This document shows, piece by piece, positions 1 through 9,959 of a stretch of 64,000 bases of DNA (the stretch's first letter is position 1; every line of letters starts with the position of its first letter). This DNA comes from an uncultured Eubacterium sp. (GTDB taxonomy: Bacteria; Bacillota; Clostridia; Lachnospirales; Lachnospiraceae), in the NCBI GenBank assembly GCA_910577225.1, contig CAJTMV010000004.1:62001-126000 (forward strand). The letters are read 5' to 3'. Below the pieces are notes generated by a model. It did not search any database. It had not been told where the DNA came from and saw only the letters and a list, made by a program, of their open reading frames with translations. The translations under genes were made by a program, and so were the position numbers.

Positions 1-132
1 CGCGGTTATGGTACAATTGTGAAAAGTTTTCACACAGGAGAAGGCTGTCAGAATAAAGATACGGATGCGGACGTATTGTGTCAGCAGTCGTTTAAGGATG
101 GAAGGTCTTACCAGGAGGTACATGTTGTTAAA

Positions 133-234
133 AATACTGTAATGCATGACACTTTTGCGTTGAAAAAATACTGTATACATGATACTTTTGCGTTGAAAAA
201 AATACTGTATACATGACACTTTTGCGTTGCAAAA
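133..234. repeat. Three tandem copies of a 34-bp repeat
   Basis: Three copies with an exact 34-bp period lie at 133-166, 167-200 and 201-234. Each contains ACTGTA followed by CATGAYACTTTTGCGTTG and an A-rich tract. Copies 2 and 3 differ at only two positions, copy 1 at a few more. The array sits directly upstream of the broken nuclease gene. There are no unique spacers between copies, so it is not a CRISPR array. Its function is unknown. Confidence 0.85.
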
Positions 235-302
235 AATATACTCTTATGTTACTATCTGTAGTACAGGCAGAGAAGACGACAGCAAAAAAGAGGGGCATGT
301 AT

Positions 303-1295
303 ATGGATAAAATAAATGGAAGTATGGAGGCACTCAGCACGCTGCAGATAACGGCAGACATCGAAGGTCTGGATGCACAGTGCAAGACAATCCTGCGTGC
401 AAGAGAAGTACTGGCGGTAATTCTTGGGGAAACGATAGAGGAATACCACGGGCACAGTCGGAGCGAGATTATGGATTTCATAGAGGAACGCTCCATGAAT
501 GCAAACACAGAGGTATCTGCCGGAAGGACATATACGTAGGTACATGCGGATAATCCGGAGTATGTGCAGCTGAATGAGAAAGTAACGTATTTTGATCTTG
601 TTTTTCGGGCAGTAAATCCCGCCCTGTCAGATCGTGGAGCAGGCGTTTGCGTGCATATAGATGTGGAGCCGCAAAAAACGTATCGTCCCGGCTATCCAAT
701 AGAAAAGAGGGGGATTTATTACCTTGCGAGGATGCTGGGTTCGCAGCTGTCACTGGTAACAGATAAAACCGATTACGGAATACTGGAAAAGTGTTACAGC
801 ATATGGATCTGCAGGGATGATGTGCCATTGGAAGAACGGTATACGGTGTCATTTTATAAGATTAAAAATACCTGTAATTCAGGAGCATGCAGGCCGGCCG
901 TACAAAACTATGATCTAATGACTTTTGTGGCGATTCGCCTGGGGCAGACGGAATACCATGGGCGGGAAGGAGATAAGAATTATGCCCTGATGCGGTTTCT
1001 GAATGCGGTGATGTATCCGCACAAGGAAGATTTTATGGATACAATCCAGGATTATATTGACTTTAGCAATAATATAGAATTATGGCGGGAGGTGACGCAG
1101 ATGAGCGGGCTGGGACAAAGTATTTTGGAAGAAGGCAGAAAAGAAGGGATACGGGCATTTATTATGGATCATGTGGAAGAAAATATTCCCAAAGAACACA
1201 GTCTTATAAAATTGCAGAAACACTTCGGTCTGACACTGGAAAAAGCAGAACAGTTTTATGATATGTATGCCGCGGCGGTTTGCATGCGGAAGTGA
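303..1295 (+). pseudogene. Rpn/PD-(D/E)XK nuclease-family putative transposase, interrupted by an in-frame TAG
   Basis: The frame opens at ATG 303, about 8 bases after a GAGGGG ribosome site, and stays open to 1295 except for one TAG at 537-539. Both halves are in the same frame, so a single nonsense change explains the break. The first half (78 codons) has the usual N-terminal helix region. The second half carries the family core: YFDLVF, then HIDVEPQK, then the conserved PGYPIEKRGIYYLARML stretch and the YSIWIC strand. The C-terminus has the typical LGQSILEEGRKEG coiled tail. Relatives of about 300 residues are abundant in Lachnospiraceae and are annotated as recombination-promoting nucleases. 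A GTG at 564 could start a truncated product, but that product would lack the N-terminal part. No terminal repeats of a transposon were seen around it. Confidence 0.75.
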
Positions 1296-1561
1296 CAGTG
1301 AGCTGTCTCACAGGAGTCTGTGGAGCGTCAGGTTTTTGTTCCTGTATAAATACATCCTGAAAGAGTACACTACGTCTTGCAGATATCGTTACATTACAGA
1401 TTCCGCAGATTTGATAAAATGGCTGCCGCAATCCCACTGGATTTAGACGGTGGGTAACGTAGTTAAAAAAGTCAGAAGAATATGTGCGTGTAATCTGCAG
1501 GAGCATACAAATATAAATTTGCCTTTGCAGTTTAACCGTAAGCAAAAAATATCAGACAGGT

Positions 1562-1597
1562 AAAAAAGGCATGTGCAGCTATGGCATGTGCCTTTTT
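1562..1597 (+). terminator. Probable rho-independent terminator
   Basis: An AAAAAGGCA arm pairs with TGCCTTTTT across a 17-base loop, and the loop has further CATG self-complementarity. It lies about 270 bases after the broken nuclease gene. The T-run is short, so termination efficiency is uncertain. Confidence 0.45.
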
Positions 1598-1692
1598 GGT
1601 TACGGTATACGGGTAATGTCATTTAATTAACAGAAGTGCGAAACTTTCATGATATAAGTTCCGGTAGCTGAACTGGCAATGAATTAGACAAT

Positions 1693-2265
1693 GTGTTGTA
1701 TTTTAAATGGCTGCGCGGACGTGTCCGTGACTGCCAGCAGTCACGGACACTATTTACAGGCCAGCGTTAGATGAATGCATCTCAGTTATTGTAAAATTTG
1801 CACAGCTTGACATATTCAAGCGCTGCTGCCTGCAGATGGAAAACTCTGGCAGCAGCAATACCCAGAAAGGACGGGAAAGAGATGTTTTTTCAGAAGTGAA
1901 ATTATACGCTTACTCAGACGCAGGCACTCATCTGCAATCCATGGCATCAGCGCATATCCGTCAGCATGAAAGAATGAAATGTTATTCGCTTTAAAACAGC
2001 CAGAAAACAGTGTGCAAGACAGCCGGCAGGGGCCCCGGAGCGGGCAGCAGGGGACTGAAAGGACATCCAAAGGGCGCCTTTAGCGGAGGTGAAATCCAGC
2101 GCTTACGGAGACTTAGGCATGAGGCTCACACGCCGAATGTCTTAGTCGGAGTTAGCGATTAGTTCACCGCAGCGTTGCCCTTGTCCGCTCAGTCCCCTGC
2201 TGCCCGCTCCGGGGCCCCTGCCGGCTGTCTTGCACACGTCCGCGTAGCCACCTAAAAAGCACCAC
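1693..2265. repeat. 573-bp gene-free element bounded by imperfect inverted repeats, with a giant hairpin inside
   Basis: The 32-base ends at 1693-1724 and 2234-2265 are inverted repeats with 26 of 32 matches, sharing TGGCTRCGCGGACGTGT. Inside the left end is a perfect hairpin at 1721-1750 (14-base arms). At the right, a perfect 49-base inverted repeat pairs 2010-2058 with 2189-2237. The 130 bases between these arms also fold back imperfectly, so 2010-2237 could form one hairpin of about 228 nt. I see no convincing gene within. It resembles a non-autonomous mobile or structured RNA element. On the minus strand just outside it (about 2257-2334) is a short open stretch with no recognisable family. 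The whole 1296-2389 stretch otherwise holds no gene I can support. Confidence 0.6.
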
Positions 2266-2348
2266 ATTTCAAATATCGCTCCGAATCAATACTATGAGCA
2301 GCCTCCACGCCATGAATAATATCCATAGTCATTGCAAAAGATCATGTC

Positions 2349-2377
2349 TTGATTTTTCACCCAATGTTATTTATACT
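2349..2377 (+). promoter_or_regulatory. Predicted promoter of the DUF512-der-plsY-gpsA-fol unit
   Basis: TTGATT at 2349-2354, a 17-base spacer, and TATACT at 2372-2377. It is the only good sigma-A-like match before the first gene of the unit. The leader of about 120 bases contains two copies of CCTGCCGCCGGAAAA. Confidence 0.6.
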
Positions 2378-2503
2378 TAGAAAAACATAATGCCTGCCGC
2401 CGGAAAAGATATCTGCGATGCAGACAGAATGTTACCTGCCGCCGGAAAATTCCAGTCGGCAGGAGATCGCAAACAAAATGGAAAGACAGAAAAAGGAAAT
2501 CAG

Positions 2504-3871
2504 ATGATGCAGAAAAACGAACACAAAATCGATCATATCGTACCCGGCAGTATTGCCGAAGAACTGGAAATCAAGTCGGGCGATATTTTAACAGCTGTGA
2601 ATCATACGACAATCGAAGATGTTTTCGATTATCACTACCAGATGAATGAAGAATATGTAACGGTTACGATTCGTAAACCGGATGGTGAGGAATGGGAGTA
2701 TGAGATTGAAAAAGAATACGAAGAGGACGTGGGTATCGGTTTTGAAAACGGTCTGATGGACGACTATCGCTCCTGTTCCAATCACTGCATTTTTTGTTTT
2801 ATCGACCAGATGCCAAAAGGAATGCGAAAGACGCTGTATTTCAAAGACGATGATTCCAGACTTTCGTTTCTGCAGGGCAATTATGTGACGCTGACCAATA
2901 TGACGGATCACGATATCGATCGGATCATTACCTATAAATTAGCGCCGATCAATGTTTCAGTGCAGACGATGAATCCGCAGCTGCGCTGCAGGATGCTTCA
3001 TAACCGGTTTGCAGGAGAAGCGCTCAAAAAGATGCGCCGGCTGTATGAGGCAGGCATTACGATGAACGGGCAGATTGTGCTCTGTAAAGGGATCAACGAT
3101 AAAGAAGAGTTAGAACGCAGTATTCGTGAACTGACGGAATATATCCCGCATATGCAGAGCGTATCCGTTGTGCCGGCCGGACTGACCAGATACAGGGACG
3201 GTCTGTATCCGCTGGAGCAGTTTACAAAGCAGGAGGCGGCAGAGGTATTACAGATGATTCACAGGTGGCAGGAGACGTGTATGGAGCAATTTGGGATGCA
3301 TTTTGTTCATGCGTCGGATGAATGGTATCTGCTGGCGGATCAAGAGCTGCCGCCGGAAGAAAGTTATGACGGGTATGTGCAGCTGGAAAACGGCGTCGGG
3401 ATGCTGCGGCTGCTGCAGGATGAATTTCGGGAGGCGATGCGGGCGCAGGAGACATGTCTGCCCCGGCAGGATACGATATCGATCGCGACCGGAGAGCTGG
3501 CGGCGCCTTTTATCAGAACGCTTACGCAGGAATTTATGCAGCGGTATCCGCAGAAAAACATTCAGGTATTTGCAATACGAAACGATTTTTTTGGAGAGCA
3601 GATTACGGTAGCCGGCCTTTTAACCGGACAGGATATCCTGCGTCAGTTAAAAGGAAAACCGCTCGGGGAGCGTCTGCTGCTGCCATGCAGCCTGTTACGC
3701 AGCGGAGAGGAAGTATTTCTGGACGATATGACGGTAGAGGAATTGAAAAAGGCTTTACAAGTCAAAATAGTTATTGTAAACTCTAACGGACAGGATTTGT
3801 ATCAGGCGTTGTTATCTGAAAGGCATATGGATCCGGTCGTGGAACGTGATTCAACATGGATACAGGAATAG
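2504..3871 (+). CDS. DUF512 / PDZ-containing putative radical SAM protein
   Basis: A 455-residue protein. Residues from about 8 to 70 form a PDZ-like fold (IVPGSIAEELEIKSGDIL). Next comes SCSNHCIFCFID, a CX3CX2C motif of the radical SAM type that would hold a [4Fe-4S] cluster, followed by a TIM-barrel-like segment (YVTLTNMTDHD) and the C-terminal DUF512 region. The family is conserved in Clostridia and Cyanobacteria and often precedes der, as here (9-base gap to der). Its substrate is not known. I chose ATG 2504, preceded by AAAGGAAA, rather than the upstream ATG 2390, because the PDZ domain begins there and the extra N-terminus is low-complexity and lies in the leader repeats. Confidence 0.85.
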   Translation: MMQKNEHKIDHIVPGSIAEELEIKSGDILTAVNHTTIEDVFDYHYQMNEEYVTVTIRKPDGEEWEYEIEKEYEEDVGIGFENGLMDDYRSCSNHCIFCFIDQMPKGMRKTLYFKDDDSRLSFLQGNYVTLTNMTDHDIDRIITYKLAPINVSVQTMNPQLRCRMLHNRFAGEALKKMRRLYEAGITMNGQIVLCKGINDKEELERSIRELTEYIPHMQSVSVVPAGLTRYRDGLYPLEQFTKQEAAEVLQMIHRWQETCMEQFGMHFVHASDEWYLLADQELPPEESYDGYVQLENGVGMLRLLQDEFREAMRAQETCLPRQDTISIATGELAAPFIRTLTQEFMQRYPQKNIQVFAIRNDFFGEQITVAGLLTGQDILRQLKGKPLGERLLLPCSLLRSGEEVFLDDMTVEELKKALQVKIVIVNSNGQDLYQALLSERHMDPVVERDSTWIQE

Positions 3872-3880
3872 GAGATAAAG

Positions 3881-5209
3881 ATGAGTAAACCAATCGTAGC
3901 TATCGTAGGACGTCCGAATGTTGGGAAATCCACGCTGTTTAACGCGCTGGCTGGTTCCCGCATTTCGATTGTAAAAGATACGCCGGGAGTGACAAGAGAC
4001 CGTATTTATGCGGATGTGTCCTGGACGAACCGGGATTTCACAATGATAGATACCGGAGGAATCGAGCCTGACAGCAAGGATATTATTTTATCACAGATGC
4101 GGGAACAGGCGCAGATTGCCATCGATACGGCGGATGTGATCGTAATGATTACAGACGTGCGGCAGGGGCTGACGGACGCGGATGCAAAAGTGGCCGATAT
4201 GCTTCGCAGATCCAAAAAGCCGGTAATCTTAGTCGTAAACAAAGTAGATAATTTTGATAAATTCATGATGGATGTGTATGAGTTTTATAATCTGGGACTC
4301 GGAGAGCCGGTACCGGTCTCGGCAGCGTCCAGACTGGGCCTTGGAGATATGCTCGACGAGGTGATTCGATATTTTCCGGGCGTCAGTCAGGAAGAAAAGG
4401 AAGATGAACGGCCAAAGATCGCCATTGTGGGAAAACCGAATACCGGTAAGTCTTCTCTCGTGAACAGGCTCTGCGGCAAAGACCGGGTCATTGTGTCCGA
4501 TATTGCCGGAACGACGCGGGACGCGGTAGATACCGAAGTAAAATATAACGGCCAGGAATATGTGTTTATTGATACAGCCGGTATCCGGCGCAAGAGTAAG
4601 ATTAAAGAAGAGATCGAGCGTTACAGTATTATCCGCGCGGTAACGGCGGTAGAGCGCGCAGACGTCGTGATTCTTTTGATCGACGGCGTGGAAGGCGTGA
4701 CGGAACAGGATGCCAAGATTGCGGGAATCGCGCATGAGAGAGGCAAAGGGATTATTATCGCGGTAAACAAATGGGATATCGTGGAAAAGGACGATAAGAC
4801 GATCTACCGGCAGACCGAGAAGATTCGTCAGGTGTTAAGTTTTATGTCTTATGCAGAAATTATGTTTATTTCTGCCAAAACCGGACAGCGGCTGAACAAA
4901 CTGTTTTCGATGATCGATCTGGTCATTCAGAATAACAATATGCGTGTGGCAACCGGCGTACTGAACGAAATTATGACGGAGGCAGTGGCGATGCAGCAGC
5001 CGCCGTATGATAAAGGAAAACGGTTAAAGCTCTATTATATGACGCAGGTATCGGTAAAACCTCCAACATTTGTGATCTTTGTAAATGTGAAAGAGCTGAT
5101 GCATTTTTCTTATGCCAGATATCTGGAAAACAGGATTCGGGATGCATTTGGATTCCGCGGGACGGCGATCCGATTTATTATTCGTGAGCGCAAGGAGGAC
5201 AAAAAATGA
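3881..5209 (+). CDS. der: Ribosome biogenesis GTPase Der (EngA)
   Basis: A 442-residue protein with two tandem Era-like GTPase domains and a C-terminal KH-like domain, the layout that defines Der. The first G domain has GRPNVGKST (residues 9-17), DTPG and NKVD. The second has [13 protein letters not shown] and NKWD. Der acts in 50S subunit maturation in the cytoplasm. The start ATG has AGGAG spaced seven bases upstream. The stop overlaps the plsY start by four bases (ATGA), so the two are probably translationally coupled. Confidence 0.98.
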   Translation: MSKPIVAIVGRPNVGKSTLFNALAGSRISIVKDTPGVTRDRIYADVSWTNRDFTMIDTGGIEPDSKDIILSQMREQAQIAIDTADVIVMITDVRQGLTDADAKVADMLRRSKKPVILVVNKVDNFDKFMMDVYEFYNLGLGEPVPVSAASRLGLGDMLDEVIRYFPGVSQEEKEDERPKIAIVGKPNTGKSSLVNRLCGKDRVIVSDIAGTTRDAVDTEVKYNGQEYVFIDTAGIRRKSKIKEEIERYSIIRAVTAVERADVVILLIDGVEGVTEQDAKIAGIAHERGKGIIIAVNKWDIVEKDDKTIYRQTEKIRQVLSFMSYAEIMFISAKTGQRLNKLFSMIDLVIQNNNMRVATGVLNEIMTEAVAMQQPPYDKGKRLKLYYMTQVSVKPPTFVIFVNVKELMHFSYARYLENRIRDAFGFRGTAIRFIIRERKEDKK

Positions 5210-5871
5210 CAGCGGCACGTATTCTTTCAATAATTATCGGCTATTTATTCGGATTGTTTACAACCGGTTATTTTTATGCGAAGCATATGCATGTAGATAT
5301 TCGCAGTATGGGAAGCGGGAATATCGGGACGACGAATACCTTTCGTACGCTTGGAAAAAAGGCGGGTATTCTCGTCTTTCTGGGCGACGGTTTTAAAGGG
5401 GTCTTTGCGGTATTGCTGGTGTGGCTGCTGTTTCGCGAACGCTATCCGGACGGGATCAAAATACTGGAAGCGTATGCGGGGCTGGGAGCCGTTTTGGGAC
5501 ATAATTTTCCGGTTCATTTAAAGTTCAAAGGCGGCAAAGGGATTGCGACAACGGCTGGTATGATGCTGGCATTCTGTCCATGGGCTGTGCCGGTATGTCT
5601 GCTGCTGTTTGTACTCAGTATCTTTGTCAAGCGATATGTTTCGGTAGGTTCGCTGCTGGTTTGTATCGGATTTTTCATACAGACCGTGGTTTTTGGGCAG
5701 AATGGAATACTGGGAGCGCCTTCTTTTACCCTGACAGAAATTTATATTGTCGTAGGCATTGTGTGCGTGCTTGGACTTATTCGCCATCAGTCTAACATCC
5801 GCCGTCTGCTGAGCGGCACGGAGAATAAAGTTTTTGTACAGGACGGGCAGGAGGAACATCAAAAGTCTTAA
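5206..5871 (+). CDS. plsY: Glycerol-3-phosphate acyltransferase PlsY
   Basis: A 221-residue integral membrane protein. It transfers an acyl group from acyl-phosphate to glycerol-3-phosphate, the first step of phospholipid synthesis. Family motifs are visible: [15 protein letters not shown] near the N-terminus and [17 protein letters not shown] in the middle, both in cytoplasmic loops that form the active site. Several hydrophobic helices flank them. It overlaps der by four bases and is followed by gpsA, which makes its substrate, so the two steps are encoded side by side. Confidence 0.97.
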   Translation: MTAARILSIIIGYLFGLFTTGYFYAKHMHVDIRSMGSGNIGTTNTFRTLGKKAGILVFLGDGFKGVFAVLLVWLLFRERYPDGIKILEAYAGLGAVLGHNFPVHLKFKGGKGIATTAGMMLAFCPWAVPVCLLLFVLSIFVKRYVSVGSLLVCIGFFIQTVVFGQNGILGAPSFTLTEIYIVVGIVCVLGLIRHQSNIRRLLSGTENKVFVQDGQEEHQKS

Positions 5872-5894
5872 AAAATCAGAAAGCAGGGAGATTT

Positions 5895-6908
5895 ATGGCA
5901 AAAATAGCAATGATAGGAGCGGGAAGCTGGGGAACGGCACTGGCTGTCGTATTGGAAAAAAACGGGCATGAAGTGATGATCTGGTCGGCGCTGGACGAAG
6001 AAATACGTTCGCTTGCACAGCATCACGAGCATAAAGAAAAGCTGCCGGGCGTAAAGCTGGGAGATTCGGTCCGGTATACTTCCTCGCTGCAGGAAGCAGT
6101 ATTCGGAATGGATGCCCTGGTACTGGCCGTTCCATCCATGTATACGAGAAAGACCGCGCATGATATGGCGCAGTATGTGACAGAAGGACAGCTGATCATC
6201 AGCGTGGCAAAGGGAATCGAAGAGGATACGCTGATGACGCTGTCTCAGATCATCAGACAGGAAATTCCGCAGGCGGTGACAGCCGTTTTATGCGGGCCGT
6301 CGCATGCTGAAGAGGTCGGCAGGGGAATGCCGTCCGTGCTTGTAGCAGGCGCGGAGAAAAAGAAGACAGCGGAGCGGGTACAGCATTATTTTATGAACGA
6401 ATCGTTTCGGGTATATACAAGTCCGGATGTGGCCGGTATGGAGATCGGGGCATCTTTGAAAAATGTCATCGCGCTGGCAGCCGGTATGGCAGACGGGCTC
6501 GGCTATGGAGATAATACCAAAGCGGCGCTGATTACGAGAGGGATTAACGAAATCGGACGTCTCGGACTTGCGATGGGAGCAAAGTATGAAACGCTGAGCG
6601 GACTGACCGGAATCGGCGATCTGATTGTAACGTGCGCAAGCATGCACAGCCGTAACCGCAGGGCAGGTATCCTGATGGGAAAAGGATACAGTATGAAACA
6701 GGCAATGGAAGAAGTCAAAATGGTTGTGGAAGGCGTTTATAGTGCAAAGGCAGCGATGGGACTGGCGAAAAAATACGGCGTGGATCTGCCGATTATTGAA
6801 CAGGTAAACGCAGCGTTGTTTGAAAACAAGCCGGTAAAGGACGCGGTGTATGAGCTGATGACACGGGATAAAAAGGCAGAAAATGACGAATCTGCATGGG
6901 AGGAATAG
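5895..6908 (+). CDS. gpsA: Glycerol-3-phosphate dehydrogenase [NAD(P)+]
   Basis: A 337-residue cytoplasmic enzyme that reduces dihydroxyacetone phosphate to sn-glycerol-3-phosphate. The N-terminal Rossmann motif GAGSWGTALA sits at residues 8-17. The catalytic-lysine region SLKNVIALAAG and the downstream LTGIGDLIVTC motif are typical. A good AGGGAG ribosome site precedes ATG 5895. The product feeds PlsY, encoded just upstream. Length is normal for the family. Confidence 0.97.
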   Translation: MAKIAMIGAGSWGTALAVVLEKNGHEVMIWSALDEEIRSLAQHHEHKEKLPGVKLGDSVRYTSSLQEAVFGMDALVLAVPSMYTRKTAHDMAQYVTEGQLIISVAKGIEEDTLMTLSQIIRQEIPQAVTAVLCGPSHAEEVGRGMPSVLVAGAEKKKTAERVQHYFMNESFRVYTSPDVAGMEIGASLKNVIALAAGMADGLGYGDNTKAALITRGINEIGRLGLAMGAKYETLSGLTGIGDLIVTCASMHSRNRRAGILMGKGYSMKQAMEEVKMVVEGVYSAKAAMGLAKKYGVDLPIIEQVNAALFENKPVKDAVYELMTRDKKAENDESAWEE

Positions 6909-6911
6909 CGA

Positions 6912-8213
6912 ATGGATTATCAGCAGGCGAGGGCGTTTTTGAATCAGACGGCCAGATATGGGAGCGTCTACGGACTGGCAGGTATTCGAAGTCTGATGGC
7001 CCGTCTGGGCAATGTACAAAAGCATCTTCGCATCATTCATGTCGCAGGGACGAACGGCAAAGGTTCTGTCTGCGCAATGCTGGCCAGTATACTTAAGACG
7101 GCGGGGTACCGGACCGGCGTATATTCGTCTCCGGCAGTATTTGAACCGGAAGAGATTATCCGGGTGAATGGAGACATGATCTCGCAGGAAAAATTTGCCA
7201 GTCTTACCCAGACGGTACAGGCTGCCTGCATGGATATGCGAAAAGAGGGATTGCCGCATCCAACAGCGTTTGAAGTGGAGACAGCAATCGCTTTTTGTTA
7301 TTTTTATCAGGAGCATTGCGATCTGGTGCTGCTGGAAACCGGACTGGGCGGTGCGCAGGATGCCACAAATCTGATCGCACATCCGGTATGCAGCGTGATT
7401 TCCCAGATCAGCAGGGATCATATGGCGCTTCTGGGCCAGACGCTGGAGGAGATCGCGGCACAAAAAGCCGGTATTATAAAGGCCGGATGTCCATGCGTAT
7501 CGTCGGCGCAGCCGCCTCAGGTACTGGAAGTGTTAAAACATACCGCGGAGGAAAAGGGTTCGCCGTTTTTGACTGCTGACAGCTCGTGCATTCGTCATTT
7601 TTCTTATGACGGAACGAACAGTTTGTTTGAGACGGAAACGCTGCGTGGAACGCTTGCGCTTTCCGGCGCCTGTCAGAAAGAGAATCTGTCGTGCGTACTT
7701 GCGGTTGCACAGGTCTTACAGGAGCAGGGCATACGTCTGACGCAGGAGGATCTGTTAAAAGGTCTTTCCAGCGTGCGTCTTGCGGGGCGTTTGGAAAAGA
7801 TTGCGGACGGGCCGGATATTTATATCGACGGCGCGCATAACGAAGGTGCGGCATATTATTTGCGGGAAACCGTACGCAGCTGTTTTGCAGGGCGCAAAGT
7901 CGTATATATCATCGGCGTATTTGCAGATAAGGAATACGAAAAGCTGCTGGAGATCATGCTGCCATATGCCGCGCAGGTCATTACCGTGACACCGCCGCAT
8001 TCCAGGGCGCTGGATGGAAAAAAACTTGCGGAGACTGCGGAAAAACTGCATCCGGCAGTCGTCTGGATGCCGGATATGGCACTGGCGGTATCGTTTGCAA
8101 AAGCAGCTGCCGGCAGTACGGGAGTTGTCCTGGCGTTTGGGTCGTTTTCTTATCTGGCCGGCTTGAAAACGGCTGTACAAAGACAGACGGCGGATGCGGA
8201 CGACGATCATTGA
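6912..8213 (+). CDS. folC: Bifunctional folylpolyglutamate synthase / dihydrofolate synthase
   Basis: A 433-residue Mur-ligase-type enzyme. It adds glutamate to dihydropteroate and extends folate polyglutamate tails. The P-loop GTNGKGSVCAML lies around residue 48, with LLETGLGGAQDATN and the C-terminal ligase motif IDGAHNEGA further on. It begins three bases after gpsA, indicating co-transcription, and opens a four-gene folate block (folC, folE, folP, folB-folK). Confidence 0.96.
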   Translation: MDYQQARAFLNQTARYGSVYGLAGIRSLMARLGNVQKHLRIIHVAGTNGKGSVCAMLASILKTAGYRTGVYSSPAVFEPEEIIRVNGDMISQEKFASLTQTVQAACMDMRKEGLPHPTAFEVETAIAFCYFYQEHCDLVLLETGLGGAQDATNLIAHPVCSVISQISRDHMALLGQTLEEIAAQKAGIIKAGCPCVSSAQPPQVLEVLKHTAEEKGSPFLTADSSCIRHFSYDGTNSLFETETLRGTLALSGACQKENLSCVLAVAQVLQEQGIRLTQEDLLKGLSSVRLAGRLEKIADGPDIYIDGAHNEGAAYYLRETVRSCFAGRKVVYIIGVFADKEYEKLLEIMLPYAAQVITVTPPHSRALDGKKLAETAEKLHPAVVWMPDMALAVSFAKAAAGSTGVVLAFGSFSYLAGLKTAVQRQTADADDDH

Positions 8214-8354
8214 GCTGGTAAAACAGGCAGATACAAAATGCCGGAAAAAGATGTCGGCAAAATACAGCGGATCTGAAACAGGAGAAAATAAAAAAGGATG
8301 CGGCATGCGTTACAAAAAGCAGCTGCGTCCGGACAAAGAAGGCAGGCAGGAAAT

Positions 8355-8915
8355 ATGGATGATAAGAAGATTAGGGAAGGCGTGCGGCTGCTGCTGGAGG
8401 GAATCGGGGAAGATCCTTCCAGGGAAGGGCTGTTGGAAACGCCCTGTCGGATTGCCAGAATGTACGAGGAATTATTTGCCGGTATGACGCAGGATGCCAG
8501 TCAGCCGCTGGCAAAGACCTTTCATACGGAATATACAGACATGGTGCTGGAAAAGGATATTGTATTTTACTCGACCTGCGAGCATCATCTGCTGCCATTT
8601 TATGGGAAGGCGCATGTCGCCTATCTTCCGGATAAAAAGGTGGCGGGACTTAGCAAACTGGCGCGTACCGTAGAAATATTTGCACGTCGTCTGCAGCTGC
8701 AGGAGAGAATGACGGCGCAGATTGCGGATGCGGTGATGGAGCACTTAAGTCCGAAAGGCGTGATGGTTATGCTGGAAGCAGAGCATATGTGCATGACGAT
8801 GCGCGGGATCAAAAAACCGGGAAGCAGAACGGTGACCTATGCGGCAAGAGGATTGTTTGAGGAACAGGAGTTATTGCAAAACCGCTTTTTTCAGATGATG
8901 AAACAGAACGGGTAA
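8355..8915 (+). CDS. folE: GTP cyclohydrolase I
   Basis: A 186-residue enzyme that converts GTP to 7,8-dihydroneopterin triphosphate, the first step of folate synthesis. Zinc and active-site residues are present in [10 protein letters not shown] and in MCMTMRG. I chose ATG 8355 (after GGCAGG), which gives the usual family length. The frame is open further up to 8298, but that extension is basic, non-conserved and not needed. The 141-base gap after folC has no clear terminator, so it is likely read from the same transcript. Confidence 0.95.
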   Translation: MDDKKIREGVRLLLEGIGEDPSREGLLETPCRIARMYEELFAGMTQDASQPLAKTFHTEYTDMVLEKDIVFYSTCEHHLLPFYGKAHVAYLPDKKVAGLSKLARTVEIFARRLQLQERMTAQIADAVMEHLSPKGVMVMLEAEHMCMTMRGIKKPGSRTVTYAARGLFEEQELLQNRFFQMMKQNG

Positions 8916-8950
8916 GCAGACAGATCAAAATAGAAGAAAGTATCGACAGT

Positions 8951-9811
8951 ATGAAAATAGGAACGAAGAACTTTGATTTCACGAACAAAACGTATGTCAT
9001 GGGGATTTTAAACGCGACGCCGGACTCTTTTTCCGACGGAGGGAAATGGAACCAGACAGACGCGGCGCTGCGGCATACAGAGCAGATGATACAGGAAGGC
9101 GCGCATATCATAGATGTCGGCGGAGAGTCGACAAGACCGGGCCATCTGCAAATATCGGAACAGGAAGAAATAGACAGAACGATACCGATAATCGAAAAAA
9201 TCAGGCAGAATTTTGACATACCGATTTCGATCGATACGTATAAAAGCACGGTTGCAAAGGCAGCGCTGGCAGCGGGAGCAGATTTGATTAACGATATTCA
9301 CGGGCTTAAATATGACGCGGATCTGGCCGGCCTGATCGCGCAGACCGGCGTTTCCTGCTGTCTGATGCATAACCGCATAGACGTTCGTCCATACGATCAT
9401 TTTATGGAAGAGCTGCTTGCGGATCTGAAAGAAACGATCGCTTTGGCAAAACAGGCAGGGATTGCGGACGGGCAGATCATTCTGGATCCGGGCATCGGAT
9501 TTGCCAAGACTTATGAAAATAATCTGGAAGCGATGCGGAGTCTGGAACAGATGCACAGGCTTGGATATCCGGTTTTGCTTGGCGTTTCGCGCAAATCCGT
9601 GATCGGCCTTTCTCTCGATCTGCCGGTTGGCGAACGTCTGGAGGGGACGCTTGTTACGACGGTATTTGCGGTGATGAAAAGGTGCGCGTTTGTGCGCGTG
9701 CATGATGTCAGGGAGAATGTACGGGCGATCCGTATGGCAGAAGCGATCTTGTATGGAAACCAGACCTTCGCCGCAGGCGAACTTTCCATGGGCTGCATTC
9801 AGTTACTGTGA
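8951..9811 (+). CDS. folP: Dihydropteroate synthase
   Basis: A 286-residue TIM-barrel enzyme joining para-aminobenzoate to dihydropterin pyrophosphate. It is the sulfonamide target. Signatures NATPDSFSDGG and DVGGESTRPG are present near the N-terminus, with DPGIGFAKT and GVSRKS later. It lies between folE and the folB-folK fusion. An inverted repeat GTTACTGT/ACAGTAAC at 9802-9834 overlaps the stop region but lacks a T-run, so read-through into folB-folK is plausible. Confidence 0.96.
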   Translation: MKIGTKNFDFTNKTYVMGILNATPDSFSDGGKWNQTDAALRHTEQMIQEGAHIIDVGGESTRPGHLQISEQEEIDRTIPIIEKIRQNFDIPISIDTYKSTVAKAALAAGADLINDIHGLKYDADLAGLIAQTGVSCCLMHNRIDVRPYDHFMEELLADLKETIALAKQAGIADGQIILDPGIGFAKTYENNLEAMRSLEQMHRLGYPVLLGVSRKSVIGLSLDLPVGERLEGTLVTTVFAVMKRCAFVRVHDVRENVRAIRMAEAILYGNQTFAAGELSMGCIQLL

Positions 9812-9959
9812 GCACCGAAGGTATGAACAGTAACAAGCGATCACCGGATCGTCAATAAAATTATTTCAAGGCTTGTAAGATGGGATAAAAACTGCTAAAG
9901 TATTTTATGATTAACAAACGGATACATCGATTTTATTAAGGTACGAGGGAGTGAGCATT

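Noticed and set aside
19..216. 65-codon open frame at the start of the window
   Set aside because: It is mostly made by the 34-bp repeats, lacks a good ribosome site, and resembles no protein. It is not listed as a gene.
133..234. Possible CRISPR array
   Set aside because: The repeats are directly adjacent with no spacers, and there are no cas genes nearby.
1816..2070. 84-codon minus-strand open frame in the gene-free element
   Set aside because: It runs through the hairpin arm, has no ribosome site and no recognisable domain.
2257..2334. Short minus-strand open stretch (MTMDIIHGVEAAHSIDSE)
   Set aside because: It looks protein-like but is under 30 codons, stops upstream, and I cannot tie it to a family. 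It may be a gene-end fragment.
9802..9834. Terminator after folP
   Set aside because: The inverted repeat GTTACTGT/ACAGTAAC has no T-run and a long unpaired loop, so I do not call it a terminator.
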